Assembly: GCF_020042345.1 (NCBI RefSeq) | Contig: NZ_CP083387.1 | Span: 4,774,001 to 4,838,000, forward strand | Direction of reading: 5' to 3' | Origin: Arachidicoccus terrestris | Lineage (GTDB): Bacteria; Bacteroidota; Bacteroidia; Chitinophagales; Chitinophagaceae | Length of the DNA: 64,000 bases | Shown here: positions 37,276 to 45,886 of the stretch, piece after piece | Numbering within the stretch: position 1 is the first letter of the stretch | How the letters are laid out: each line of letters opens with the position of its first letter | The notes under the pieces: generated by a model | Told to the model about the DNA's origin: nothing | Seen by the model: only the letters and a program-made list of their open reading frames with translations | Databases searched by the model: none | Made by a program: the position numbers and the translations under genes

Positions 37276-39708
37276 ATGAGATATCTCAAAAGCATAGTAT
37301 CCTATATGCTTGCCCATCTATTACTATTAATCATCTGTTGCGGGCCGGCTAACGCCCAAACCGGAGGCGCATCTATTTCTGTAAACAACAATATTCAGCT
37401 AATCGGAACAGTTATGAATGCGTCTGATCTGCCTGTTCAGCAGGCTGTCATCCAGCTAAATCCCGGAAATCTCCGTGTCGTTGCTGACCGGGCAGGGCAG
37501 TTTCGGGTATCCCTTAAGGAAGGTATTGCCTACCAGATCAGCATACAAGCCCTCGGATACCGGTTTGTTGACGATCGTATTTATATACAGGACCAGGCAA
37601 GCTCTGTTATACACAAAAGCTGGCTGTTACAGGATTCAGTGGGAAACTTAACAGATGTTGAAGTTAGGGCCTTAAATCAGAAGCAACAATTGGCCAGCAC
37701 ACCAATCAAGGCGCAGATTCTGGATCTGAGCACTTTACAAGGGCAATCAGCCTCTCTGATTGAATTACTGAACAGAACTGCCGGTGTCCGGATCCGGACT
37801 ACCGGCGGACTGGGAGCCAGTAATCAGATCCTGCTTAACGGCTTTCAGAATAAAGCCGTGCGTTTTTTTAAGGATGGCATCCCGACGGATTATTTGGGTG
37901 CAGCCTTCGACCTGGGTTCGGTACCTGTAAATCTACTGGATCATGTGGAAATATACAAAGGCGTCGTACCCGTCTATTTGGGAGCAGATGCATTAGGAGG
38001 TGCTGTGAACCTGGTCAGCAAAGCGCCGCGGAGATCATTTTTGAACGCGAGTTATCAGTTTGGCTCCTTTAATACCCACCGGGCTACATTAAATGGGATC
38101 TATTATAACCCGGACGGACATTTTTTTGCCGGGCTAAATGCCTATATGAACTATTCAGACAACAATTACGGCGTAGATGTCCCCGTAACGGATTCCCTAA
38201 CCGGCGCCACCAGCCAGATACATACCAAACTCTTTCACAGCAAATTCAGCAGCTATTACGGTGAAGCCTTTGCCGGCTGGAAAGATCTTTCGTGGGCAGA
38301 TCTTGTAAAACTCAGTCTGACTGCTTTTGATATCCGTAAAGAATTTCCCTTTGGCTCTTCCATGGATAAACCCTTCGGTAAAGCGAAAGGAAGGCAGCAT
38401 TCCTTGGTCGGGAATTTGTTATACCGTAAAGCCCTTCTGGACCACCGGCTGAACTGGGAACAATTCTTTGTCGCCAGCAGGCTGCATAGTACAACGATTG
38501 ACACGATAAGCGGGCATTACGACTGGTATGGCCATTTCACACCTAACGGATCCGAACAGGGCGAACTTTCTACGACCGGTTCGCTGGCCAAAATTCATTA
38601 TGATTACCTGTTGTCAAGGACTGGCCTGGATTTTAAACTTGGTCATGCACACAGACTTTATGCCAATGTTATATGGAACCGTTTCAGACGCAAGGGGACA
38701 GACCCGAGAGGGTATACTTTTTCAGATGGCGGCGACGTCTTAAAAGTACCTGCTACCTACCGGAAGATCATTGCTGCTGTAGCCCTGGAATCGACCTTAA
38801 TCCCCGGCAAACTGGATAATAACCTGATTGGCAAATTCTATCAATATACGACGGACGCCACGGATGCGGATTATCAGGGGCACGCGGTCCATACCAATAA
38901 CAGTCAAAGTGCCTGGGGTGTTGCTGACGGCGTAAAATTCACGCTCTCCGACCACAGCTTTCTAAACTTGTCAGCTGAAACAGCGCTCCGGCTGCCGGAA
39001 CAGGATGAGCTATTTGGCGACGGGCATCTGAAACTTTCAAACTTTGGATTACAGCCAGAGAGAAGCTTTAATGTCAATCTGGGATATAAACTGGCCATAC
39101 CCCGGAAATGGTCACTCGAGCTCAATGGTTTTTACCGTCATACCAAGAATCTGATCCTGCTTATGCCCATTAATTTTATTTATGCGCAAAGCCAGAACGT
39201 AGATGAGGTACAAGGCGAGGGCCTTGATGCAGACCTGGGTGTATTTTTAACCCCCTGGCTGCAGGCAACGGGTAATTTCACCTATCAGAATTTGCGCTTA
39301 AAAAACACAGGATATAATACAACGGAAGGCGCCCGGCTAAAAAATACACCTTATTTTTTCGCCAACGCGGGGCTGCACGGCCATTGGCGAAATGTCCTTA
39401 AAAAGAAAGATCATTTACGTGCTTACTGGCTCTTTAACTATGTCAGAGAATACTATCTCTCTTATATTCCCAAATCTGTTGAACCGGGTGGTTTCCTGGG
39501 TTTGTTTGGCAGGGCCGGTATCGATGCCCGCAATATTATTCCGGATCAGCAGATCCATACCATTGGCGTTAACTATGAGCCAGCTCAGGCGCCTTTTAGT
39601 CTGGGACTGGAGGTAAAAGATATTTTCGATACCCGGATATTTGATCAGTTCAGGATCCAGAACCCGGGGCGAAGTTTTTCTGTCAAAATCAATTATTCAA
39701 TTCACTAA
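37276..39708 (+). CDS. TonB-dependent receptor, probable iron-siderophore type
   Basis: 810 residues with signal peptide (about 1-27, ending in NAQ). A carboxypeptidase-like regulatory domain (about 40-115, GTVMNASDLPVQQAVIQLN) precedes the plug (about 140-260, LNRTAGVRIRTTGGLGASNQI, ADALGGAVNLVSK) and the barrel. The C-terminus is SFSVKINYSIH, unusual in ending with His rather than Phe. The downstream DUF4374 and PepSY genes are the standard partners of iron-complex receptors in this phylum. No Fur box was identified with confidence. Confidence 0.92.
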   Translation: MRYLKSIVSYMLAHLLLLIICCGPANAQTGGASISVNNNIQLIGTVMNASDLPVQQAVIQLNPGNLRVVADRAGQFRVSLKEGIAYQISIQALGYRFVDDRIYIQDQASSVIHKSWLLQDSVGNLTDVEVRALNQKQQLASTPIKAQILDLSTLQGQSASLIELLNRTAGVRIRTTGGLGASNQILLNGFQNKAVRFFKDGIPTDYLGAAFDLGSVPVNLLDHVEIYKGVVPVYLGADALGGAVNLVSKAPRRSFLNASYQFGSFNTHRATLNGIYYNPDGHFFAGLNAYMNYSDNNYGVDVPVTDSLTGATSQIHTKLFHSKFSSYYGEAFAGWKDLSWADLVKLSLTAFDIRKEFPFGSSMDKPFGKAKGRQHSLVGNLLYRKALLDHRLNWEQFFVASRLHSTTIDTISGHYDWYGHFTPNGSEQGELSTTGSLAKIHYDYLLSRTGLDFKLGHAHRLYANVIWNRFRRKGTDPRGYTFSDGGDVLKVPATYRKIIAAVALESTLIPGKLDNNLIGKFYQYTTDATDADYQGHAVHTNNSQSAWGVADGVKFTLSDHSFLNLSAETALRLPEQDELFGDGHLKLSNFGLQPERSFNVNLGYKLAIPRKWSLELNGFYRHTKNLILLMPINFIYAQSQNVDEVQGEGLDADLGVFLTPWLQATGNFTYQNLRLKNTGYNTTEGARLKNTPYFFANAGLHGHWRNVLKKKDHLRAYWLFNYVREYYLSYIPKSVEPGGFLGLFGRAGIDARNIIPDQQIHTIGVNYEPAQAPFSLGLEVKDIFDTRIFDQFRIQNPGRSFSVKINYSIH

Positions 39709-39712
39709 CCCT

Positions 39713-39730
39713 TTTTTAATCCATTAAAAA
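39713..39730. other. Perfect 8-bp AT inverted repeat between receptor and DUF4374 genes
   Basis: TTTTTAAT, CC, ATTAAAAA lies in the 31-base gap between two genes of the iron operon. Being made almost only of A and T it is a weak hairpin. It could be an attenuator or only chance. Confidence 0.25.
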
Positions 39731-39739
39731 GTATATAGT

Positions 39740-40960
39740 ATGTTCTCTACTTTAAAAAAAATATGTTTATCCGCCAGCCTTTTAATGGCTATGGCCATAC
39801 TGCTGCCCGCCTGCAGTAAAGACAGCCCTTCAGACAATCATTCTGAGGAAGGTAATTATTCCTATATCGTTTTCACAAACGAGGGAGACTTAGGCACGCC
39901 GGGCTATATGACCGCCTATACTAAAATGCCCACAGGCGATTTTTCCAATATACAGTCAAAAACCTTACAGATGGGTTCAGCCTTTGGCTTTACCAAATAT
40001 GGCAATTGGATCTTTAACCGTACCAGTATCGCAGGACAGGCTGGCATCCAGAAGCTGACCGTAGGCCCGAATGGCGCTATCCAGGACGCGGGATTCCTGG
40101 CAGGTGGCAACATGTTTCTTGTTGTAAGCCCGGAGTTGGGGTATTATTCCGATGAAACCAGGGGAACGATGCTCTTACAGACGTTCAACCCCACCACGAT
40201 GACCCGCACCGGACAGATTGATCTGTCATCCTTATCCATGGATGGTGTTCCTTATCAGGTCGTGGGCAAGCATATTCTGGCCGCCAAAGAAGGTAAGCTA
40301 TACGCCAGTGTCACCTATAGTTCCAACGCAAATGGAGGATATGGGGATGATATAGTGAATTATGCGGAGCTGGCCGTTATAGATATCGCTACCAATAAAC
40401 TGGAAAAGACCATTCAATATCCGGGTATCAAGAGTTTCGGATGGGGCTCCAGCGCCAATAAGTTCTGGACCCTGGGTGACGACGGGGCTTTGTATTTTTA
40501 TTATACGGGATTTAACGAGGGAATTACGAATTCCGCTATCGTGCGGATCAAAAAGGGCGAAACCGATTTTGATACAGACTGGATCTTAAAAGCAGACGAT
40601 TTTCAGCAACATTCTACCATTGCAGGTGCGTTGATCAAAAGCGGCAAAATTTATATCCAGTTACCGGAAGAGCCGCTGACGGCTGACTTCAAGAACCTGG
40701 CTGATAATATCTGGGATTACTATGCCGTGGATATTAACACACTGGAAAAGACAAAAATTACGGGGATGCCTAAAACCCGTTATATCCACTCCAACGAACA
40801 GGGCATTACGGAGATTGACGGCAAAATTTACCTCTGGCTGGCTAACGGCGACCAGAACGGATACTATCTGTTGAATACGCAGACCAATGAAGCGACGAAA
40901 GCCTTCAACGTAACGGACGGCGGTCTGGTTTCCGGATTTATCCATCTGGACAGTAATTAA
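39740..40960 (+). CDS. DUF4374-type beta-propeller lipoprotein of iron operon
   Basis: 406 residues with a lipoprotein signal (LMAMAILLPACSKD). The body shows repeated beta-blade patterns (GYMTAYTKMPTGDFSN, GSAFGFTKYGNWIFNR, FGWGSSANKFWTLGDDG), as in DUF4374 proteins. These are regularly found between a TonB receptor and a PepSY protein. The role is thought to be at the cell surface or in the periplasm, helping handling of the iron complex. The evidence for function is neighbourhood only. Confidence 0.85.
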   Translation: MFSTLKKICLSASLLMAMAILLPACSKDSPSDNHSEEGNYSYIVFTNEGDLGTPGYMTAYTKMPTGDFSNIQSKTLQMGSAFGFTKYGNWIFNRTSIAGQAGIQKLTVGPNGAIQDAGFLAGGNMFLVVSPELGYYSDETRGTMLLQTFNPTTMTRTGQIDLSSLSMDGVPYQVVGKHILAAKEGKLYASVTYSSNANGGYGDDIVNYAELAVIDIATNKLEKTIQYPGIKSFGWGSSANKFWTLGDDGALYFYYTGFNEGITNSAIVRIKKGETDFDTDWILKADDFQQHSTIAGALIKSGKIYIQLPEEPLTADFKNLADNIWDYYAVDINTLEKTKITGMPKTRYIHSNEQGITEIDGKIYLWLANGDQNGYYLLNTQTNEATKAFNVTDGGLVSGFIHLDSN

Positions 40961-40981
40961 TTTGTTTGATAAAATTAGGTT

Positions 40982-42112
40982 ATGCAAGTCAAAACAGCAC
41001 GCCGGTGGTACCATTGGCACAAATGGACTTCACTGATCTGCACAGTTTTTCTCTTAATGCTGTGCATGACAGGATTGCCCCTGATCTTTCATGAAGAGAT
41101 CGATCATTTAACCAATTCTGTCAAAGAAGTACAGTTTGCCAAAGATGCGCCTGATCTTCGTTTGGACAGCCTGGCCGTCAGGGCCCAACAGGAGCATCCG
41201 GGTGAGCATATCCGGTATGTGTTCTGGGATGAAGATCATCCCGGTCTCGTCACTTTTGACCTGGCGGATAAACCTGCCGCGCCACCCGACCACAGCCATT
41301 ATGTGACACTCCATCAAAAGACGGGCGAAGTGATGGGTAAGCCCAGGACAGACACGCTGATATACAAGATACTGGAACTGCATACAGACATGTTTCTGGG
41401 TATCGGCGGAAAGCTGTTTTTGGGACTTATGGGGATACTTTTTATAATCGCCCTCGTGTCTGGGGTCATGTTATATGGCCCTATCATGAAAAAGTTTAAT
41501 TTCGGGATGGTCCGTAAATACAGGTCCAGACGCTTAAAATGGCTGGACACGCATAATCTGCTGGGCATCGTGATCCTCGCCTGGACGGTAGTGGTGGGGA
41601 TCACCGGTATCATCAACACGCTATCCGACGTCGTACTCGGCCTCTGGCAGCAAGGGCAACTAAAGGAGATGGTGGCCCCCTATGCTAGTCAACCGGCGAT
41701 TACAAGACCCTATAGCAGTCTGGATGATGCCATGAAGACCGCTCAGGCGGCAGCGCCGGATATGGCACCCTCCATTATCACCTATCCTGGAACGATCTTT
41801 AGCAGTAAGCACCATTATGCGATCTTTATGAGAGGAAAAACAGCCTTAACCTCCAGACTACTGATGCCGGCATTAATAGATGCTAAAACAGGAAAGTTAA
41901 CGGATATCAGAAAAATGCCATGGTACGTCAATACTTTATTCCTATCTGAGCCACTCCATTTCGGGGATTATGGAGGCATGGCCCTGAAAGTGATCTGGGC
42001 TTTATTCGACCTGGCCACCATTATAGTATTAATCACCGGTCTTTACCTTTGGTGGGTAAGACGTAAATCCGATAAGTCAAAATGGGAAAATCTGACACCG
42101 AAGACATCTTAG
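40982..42112 (+). CDS. PepSY-associated membrane protein (siderophore reductase-like)
   Basis: 376 residues. The four membrane segments lie at about 15-36 (WTSLICTVFLLMLCMTGLPL), about 145-165, about 195-217 (LGIVILAWTVVVGITGIINT) and about 340-362. Between them are periplasmic PepSY-type domains (DSLAVRAQQEHPGEHIRYVF, HQKTGEVMGK). His residues near the helix ends (WYHWHKW, EIDHLTN, LDTHNLL) could bind heme, as in ferric-siderophore reductases of this family. It lies 21 bases after the DUF4374 gene and overlaps the next gene by 31 bases, which suggests translational coupling. Confidence 0.88.
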   Translation: MQVKTARRWYHWHKWTSLICTVFLLMLCMTGLPLIFHEEIDHLTNSVKEVQFAKDAPDLRLDSLAVRAQQEHPGEHIRYVFWDEDHPGLVTFDLADKPAAPPDHSHYVTLHQKTGEVMGKPRTDTLIYKILELHTDMFLGIGGKLFLGLMGILFIIALVSGVMLYGPIMKKFNFGMVRKYRSRRLKWLDTHNLLGIVILAWTVVVGITGIINTLSDVVLGLWQQGQLKEMVAPYASQPAITRPYSSLDDAMKTAQAAAPDMAPSIITYPGTIFSSKHHYAIFMRGKTALTSRLLMPALIDAKTGKLTDIRKMPWYVNTLFLSEPLHFGDYGGMALKVIWALFDLATIIVLITGLYLWWVRRKSDKSKWENLTPKTS

Positions 42113-42309
42113 GCGGTTTGCCGGATACAGAAACAGGCGTAAAAACCAGAGGATGGGGCAATTTATGGCTGCAACCGCTCATACTGTTCATTCTAATATT
42201 AACGGGGCTGATAGGCGCGCTGGTAGAAGACGGATGGTGGGATCTGCTGTTTTGTGTAATGCTGGCCTATCCGATTTACAAAATTTGCTACCATTATTAC
42301 AGGCAGTAA
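42082..42309 (+). CDS. Small two-helix membrane protein of iron operon
   Basis: 75 residues, starting inside the end of the PepSY gene. Two hydrophobic stretches (LILFILILTGLIGALV and WWDLLFCVMLAYPIYKI) follow a short hydrophilic head. A small ORF in this position is common after PepSY genes in Bacteroidota and has no known function. The overlap and the immediate hairpin downstream mark it as the last gene of the operon. Confidence 0.75.
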   Translation: MGKSDTEDILGGLPDTETGVKTRGWGNLWLQPLILFILILTGLIGALVEDGWWDLLFCVMLAYPIYKICYHYYRQ

Positions 42310-42331
42310 GCTACTTAACCCGCCGCCTGTC

Positions 42332-42374
42332 ATGCAGGACGGATCCCGGTAGAAAACAGGGATCCGTCCTGCAT
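42332..42374. terminator. Perfect 16-bp hairpin at end of iron operon
   Basis: ATGCAGGACGGATCCC and its exact reverse complement are separated by 11 bases. It starts 22 bases after the last stop codon of the operon. There is no strong T-tract after it, so it may act as a mRNA 3' stabiliser or as a weak terminator. Confidence 0.7.
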
Positions 42375-42579
42375 TTGGTGCTTTATGGAAGAAAGCCTTA
42401 TGAAGGCAGCGTCGTTTCTGGCTGAAAACACATCATCAGAATGAAAATTTTATCCTATAACACTTTCCATTTAATCTTCAGGCCAGAAAAAAAACACACG
42501 CTATAAGCCAAACCTTATTGCGGGTATGTATGGCTGTTTTCATTTACCACGTTTTTTTTAAGTCAGCGGCTACAGGGGA

Positions 42580-42604
42580 TTGTCAGGCTTATTAATTAAT
42601 TTTG
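42580..42604 (+). promoter_or_regulatory. Bacteroidota-type promoter for the 490-residue gene
   Basis: TAATTTTG at 42597-42604 matches the TAnnTTTG -7 element of this phylum exactly. A TTG at 42580-42582 stands 14 bases before it, somewhat close for a -33 element. The start codon is 20 bases downstream. Confidence 0.45.
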
Positions 42605-42623
42605 TCCCTAAATACAACCTATA

Positions 42624-44096
42624 ATGAATATAGATCACCATAATACACTGGCGACTAAACAAAAAGCACTCACGATTAACCTGAATAAAAGTATTTACGG
42701 CTCTTTTGCAGAAATAGGTGCCGGACAAGACGTAGCGGCCAACTTTTTTAAGGCCGGTGGCGCATCCGGCACCATCGCTAAAACCATGTCTGCCTATGAT
42801 ATGATCTATTCTGATTCCATTTATGGCGTCCAGACCGACAAAAGGTACGTATCGGAGGCCAGATTACTTTCCATGCTTGATCACGAATTTAAATTATTAC
42901 TGGAAAGACTGGATAAGCAAAAAGGTGAAATGACGACTTTCTTTGCGTTTGCCGACACGATCGCTGCTCTGAACTACCAAAAATCAAATGACGCACATGG
43001 GTGGATGGGGCTTCGTTTTCAACTGGAGCCCAAAGGGCCGCAAAATGACGTGATCCTCCATGTGAAGCTGCTGGACAATGACAATAATATGCAACAGCAA
43101 GCCGTGGGTATTTTGGGCGTTAATTTAATGTATGCCTGTTATAACTTTACCAATCCCGTTGTTTTTATGCGGTCCCTGATGGATGACCTTTCAAGGGATC
43201 GTATCCAGATAGACATGATCCGGTTCGAAGGCCCTGCCTTCCACAATGTGGACAATCGGCTGATGAGCCTGCATCTGGTGAAATTTGGTTTCTCTGACGT
43301 AGCCGTATTCGGTGCCGATGGCAATAATCTTCCTCCTTCAGATGCGCTGTATAAAAAACATATCGTGATGGTCAGAGGTAGGTTTCGGCCGGTTGTCAAT
43401 GTCCATATGGATATGTTGAAAAATGGCGTAAAGCAATTTCTGGAAGATCCGGATATTGATGAGAAAAAACTGCTGGTGATAACCGAGCTCACGCTGCAAG
43501 GCTTAAAGGAACGGGGCGCCGATGATGCGGCGGAAATAGATGAAAAAGATTTTCTGGACCGTGTCGATATACTCTGCGCACTCGGCCAGACCGTTATGAT
43601 TTCTAATTTTCACGAATACTATAAACTTGTGGCCTATTTGTCCAAAATCACAAAGCTGAAAATGGGCATCGTTTTGGGCTATCCCAATCTTGAATATATA
43701 TTTGGCGAAGAGCATTATAGAGATTTGCCCGGCGGCATCCTGCAATCCTTTGCGACCTTATTCAGCCGGAAAGTAAAGCTATTTATCTACCCTACTTTAC
43801 GGGGCGGAAATATACAGAACTGCCTGCACTTTAACCCTCCGCCGCACCTGATCGACCTGTATCGCTATCTGATTGCTAATAATAAAATTGAAGATATAGT
43901 TCATTACAACGAGCCCAATCTGCAATTACGGACAGATAACGTACTACGCCTGATTCAACACAATGAACCCGGCTGGGAGGCCCTGGTGCCCGATGAGGTC
44001 AGTGCGATGATCAAAGACAGGCGCTTATTCGGGTTTGCCGGCAGCGAGATGCCCGAACAGAGTAAGGATGTGCAGCCGGGCGAAACGGATATTTAA
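42624..44096 (+). CDS. Conserved protein of unknown function, 490 residues
   Basis: I recognise this as a protein with close relatives in Bacteroidota and, as I recall, cyanobacteria; automated names for it (for example TonB-dependent receptor) are not credible. It has no signal peptide and no membrane segments. Conserved-looking stretches are IYGSFAEIGAGQDVAANFFKAG, AKTMSAYDM, RYVSEARLLSMLDHEF, GWMGLRFQ, ILGVNLMYACYN and LGYPNLEYIFGEEHYRDLPGG, so it is a soluble cytoplasmic protein, possibly an enzyme. It stands alone with its own promoter, and the insertion sequence follows 94 bases after its stop. Confidence 0.75.
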   Translation: MNIDHHNTLATKQKALTINLNKSIYGSFAEIGAGQDVAANFFKAGGASGTIAKTMSAYDMIYSDSIYGVQTDKRYVSEARLLSMLDHEFKLLLERLDKQKGEMTTFFAFADTIAALNYQKSNDAHGWMGLRFQLEPKGPQNDVILHVKLLDNDNNMQQQAVGILGVNLMYACYNFTNPVVFMRSLMDDLSRDRIQIDMIRFEGPAFHNVDNRLMSLHLVKFGFSDVAVFGADGNNLPPSDALYKKHIVMVRGRFRPVVNVHMDMLKNGVKQFLEDPDIDEKKLLVITELTLQGLKERGADDAAEIDEKDFLDRVDILCALGQTVMISNFHEYYKLVAYLSKITKLKMGIVLGYPNLEYIFGEEHYRDLPGGILQSFATLFSRKVKLFIYPTLRGGNIQNCLHFNPPPHLIDLYRYLIANNKIEDIVHYNEPNLQLRTDNVLRLIQHNEPGWEALVPDEVSAMIKDRRLFGFAGSEMPEQSKDVQPGETDI

Positions 44097-44183
44097 GACA
44101 GGGTAACACCATAAAATTTTACCATGTGGTGGAAATTACTACGGGCTGGAAATTACCATCGCCGAAGCCACTGGTGGTTTGAT

Positions 44184-44190
44184 TACCGGT
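44184..44190. repeat. Left target-site duplication of the insertion sequence (TACCGGT)
   Basis: TACCGGT directly abuts the left inverted repeat. An identical 7-mer abuts the right end at 45826-45832. This is the expected scar of a transposition event. Confidence 0.9.
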
Positions 44191-44248
44191 GGGTGTTCCT
44201 GTAAACACCCAAAGGAGTTGTTACATATTAAATATTAAACTAATAAAT

Positions 44249-44291
44249 CCTCTCTTTTTTCTGTAAAAAGGAATTAAAGAGAGGCTTTTTT
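44249..44291 (+). terminator. Rho-independent-type terminator inside the insertion sequence
   Basis: CCTCTCTTT and AAAGAGAGG form a 9-bp stem (44249-44257 with 44276-44284), followed by CTTTTTT. It points rightward, so it would stop transcription entering the element from the 42624 gene before it runs antisense through the transposase gene. Confidence 0.7.
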
Positions 44292-44360
44292 GTGGATGGG
44301 ACATAGCAAGGCCATTAGACCTGTTATTTAGTCCGGTTGGATAAGGTAAGCGTGCCAATT

Positions 44361-45704
44361 CTAGGCCGCTGTGCTTTTAATCTGTGCGGCCGCCTGTTGC
44401 ATTCTTTTGCTGATAATGGATGCGTTTGCTGTAAGGATGCCAAAGAAGATCCAGCAGGTCTCGGTAGACTGGTTCCTGGCTTTGATTTTATTTAAATGAT
44501 AGTGGTTTTTCTCATTGCCAAAACTTCCTTCCAGGACCGTGCCCCTTTGACGGTTCAGCGCTGCCCGCATCGTTTTAGATTGTTCAACCAAAGCAGGCTT
44601 CTGCCTTCCTTTAGGAATAAAATTAGTGGTGATATTGTTTTGACGGCAATACTTTCTGTTGGTATTAGTGGCATAAATAGCATCGGCACTATGATGCGTG
44701 CACTTCCCAAAAAGTTTACGGTGCAGATAAATCGTATCCACCAGCTGTGTGCCTTCATTGAAGGCATCATAACTCAGCCGTTGGATAAAACTGATGCCGT
44801 CTACCTGTAACTTGTTGACCTTGGCTCCGAACTCTACAGCTTTTATTTCTTTGCCCCGGATAATGGGACGGATGTAGGGCTTGCTGATCGATACGATCCG
44901 GTCTTTGATCTGTGGGTTCCTATCCCCAAAAGCTTTGTTATGCTGTTGCTCGTATAGGGTACGTATCGTCTTCAGGCGGGTGGCTTTCCGCTTGCTGATA
45001 TGAGTTCCGGGGCGGGCCTGCAATTCATCGTTAAGCTGCAGCAGGCGGTACAAAAAACCTAAGAGCTGCTTACGCAGTTTACGTTCCTTACGCCTGCTCT
45101 TTTTCCTGCAGCGCTGGTAGTTCAGGAACAGGGTTTTATGTTTCTCGTAGTTACTGCGGCTCTTACGTAATTTCAACTGTTTTCTAAAGAGTTGATTCAA
45201 CGCATATACTTCCTTACAGGCACCCCACAGCAATTTGCAGTCAGTGGGATGGGCTATATAAGATTCATAACATGTGGCGTCCTCAAAGCTAAAGGCTGTA
45301 TCTTTTATCCAGGGCTTCCAGTAACCCGCCAGGCACTGCTGCATGGCATCCATATCCAGGTATTGCCCGATATAACTGCGCCACCAGCTGGGAAGATTGG
45401 AATCCTTAATTCTCTCACCGGGCCTGAGCCGGATGCCACAAAACAGCTGCATGCACCAGTCAGTATTAATACGATCGATCAGCATCCGGTCACTGACGCC
45501 CATAACGTGCTTAAGGATCATCAGTCCAATACCTCCGCTGACATCAAACCAGCTCTTGCGTCCCTGGCCGGTAATAAGACCCCGGGGACTGGGAATAGTA
45601 GCGGATAACTGCTCAAAAGGGATGGCTTTATAAAGAATTCCTAAATCTGTTTGGCTAAAAGACTCATCCAGAAGATTCTCGTGAAAAAAAAGTAGATTTG
45701 TCAT
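44361..45704 (-). CDS. DDE transposase of the insertion sequence
   Basis: 447 residues. The N-terminal part carries WWRSYIGQYLD and the first catalytic-region Asp in SFEDATCYESYIAHPTD. A basic coiled region (about 180-235) follows. The C-terminal DDE part has KVNKLQVDGISF, HHSADAIYATNTNRKYCR and RGTVLEGSFGNEKNHYHLNKIKAR, the latter with the Glu. The pattern is that of IS5/IS1182-like or ISNCY DDE transposases. The start codon stands directly beside a long hairpin (45705-45775). Confidence 0.9.
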   Translation of the reverse strand: MTNLLFFHENLLDESFSQTDLGILYKAIPFEQLSATIPSPRGLITGQGRKSWFDVSGGIGLMILKHVMGVSDRMLIDRINTDWCMQLFCGIRLRPGERIKDSNLPSWWRSYIGQYLDMDAMQQCLAGYWKPWIKDTAFSFEDATCYESYIAHPTDCKLLWGACKEVYALNQLFRKQLKLRKSRSNYEKHKTLFLNYQRCRKKSRRKERKLRKQLLGFLYRLLQLNDELQARPGTHISKRKATRLKTIRTLYEQQHNKAFGDRNPQIKDRIVSISKPYIRPIIRGKEIKAVEFGAKVNKLQVDGISFIQRLSYDAFNEGTQLVDTIYLHRKLFGKCTHHSADAIYATNTNRKYCRQNNITTNFIPKGRQKPALVEQSKTMRAALNRQRGTVLEGSFGNEKNHYHLNKIKARNQSTETCWIFFGILTANASIISKRMQQAAAQIKSTAA

Positions 45705-45775
45705 GGATTATAAAAAAAGTTATGCCCTACTTTGAACACTTTTTGTGCCAAAGCAGGGCAATTTTGTTATAATCC
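45705..45775 (-). promoter_or_regulatory. Long imperfect hairpin immediately upstream of the transposase start
   Basis: GGATTATAAAAAAAGTTATG-CCCTACTTTG (45705-45734) pairs with CAAAGCAGGGCAATTTTGTTATAATCC (45749-45775), with one mismatch in the GC-containing part and a few unpaired bases in the AT part. In a transposase mRNA it would fold right in front of the ATG and hide the ribosome-binding region. Comparable structures limit transposase translation from read-through transcripts in elements such as IS10 and IS200. The role here is inference. Confidence 0.6.
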
Positions 45776-45825
45776 ACACCCTGAAACTCAATGGGGATAA
45801 CTATTACAGCTTTTCAGGAACACCC

Positions 45826-45832
45826 TACCGGT
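45826..45832. repeat. Right target-site duplication of the insertion sequence (TACCGGT)
   Basis: Identical to the 7-mer at 44184-44190 and directly adjacent to the right inverted repeat. Confidence 0.9.
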
Positions 45833-45886
45833 ATGAATCGTTTATAAAAATCTTGGGAGCTTACATTATCATTATCGGTAACAGAA

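Larger units (their letters stand above)
42310..42623. other. Intergenic region with hairpin and promoter
   Basis: 314 bases. Apart from the operon-end hairpin and the promoter of the next gene (each listed separately) nothing else is recognisable. Confidence 0.4.
44191..45825 (-). mobile_element. Complete 1,635-bp insertion sequence
   Basis: The ends are 15-base inverted repeats, GGGTGTTCCTGTAAA at 44191-44205 and its complement (one mismatch) at 45811-45825. They are flanked by the direct repeat TACCGGT. One transposase gene fills the element. The left end is itself palindromic (GGGTGTT, 6 bases, AACACCC). The size and 7-bp duplication would suit ISNCY elements of the ISDol1 kind or an IS1182-like element; I cannot settle the family. 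Intact ends and ORF suggest a recent, possibly active insertion. Confidence 0.92.
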
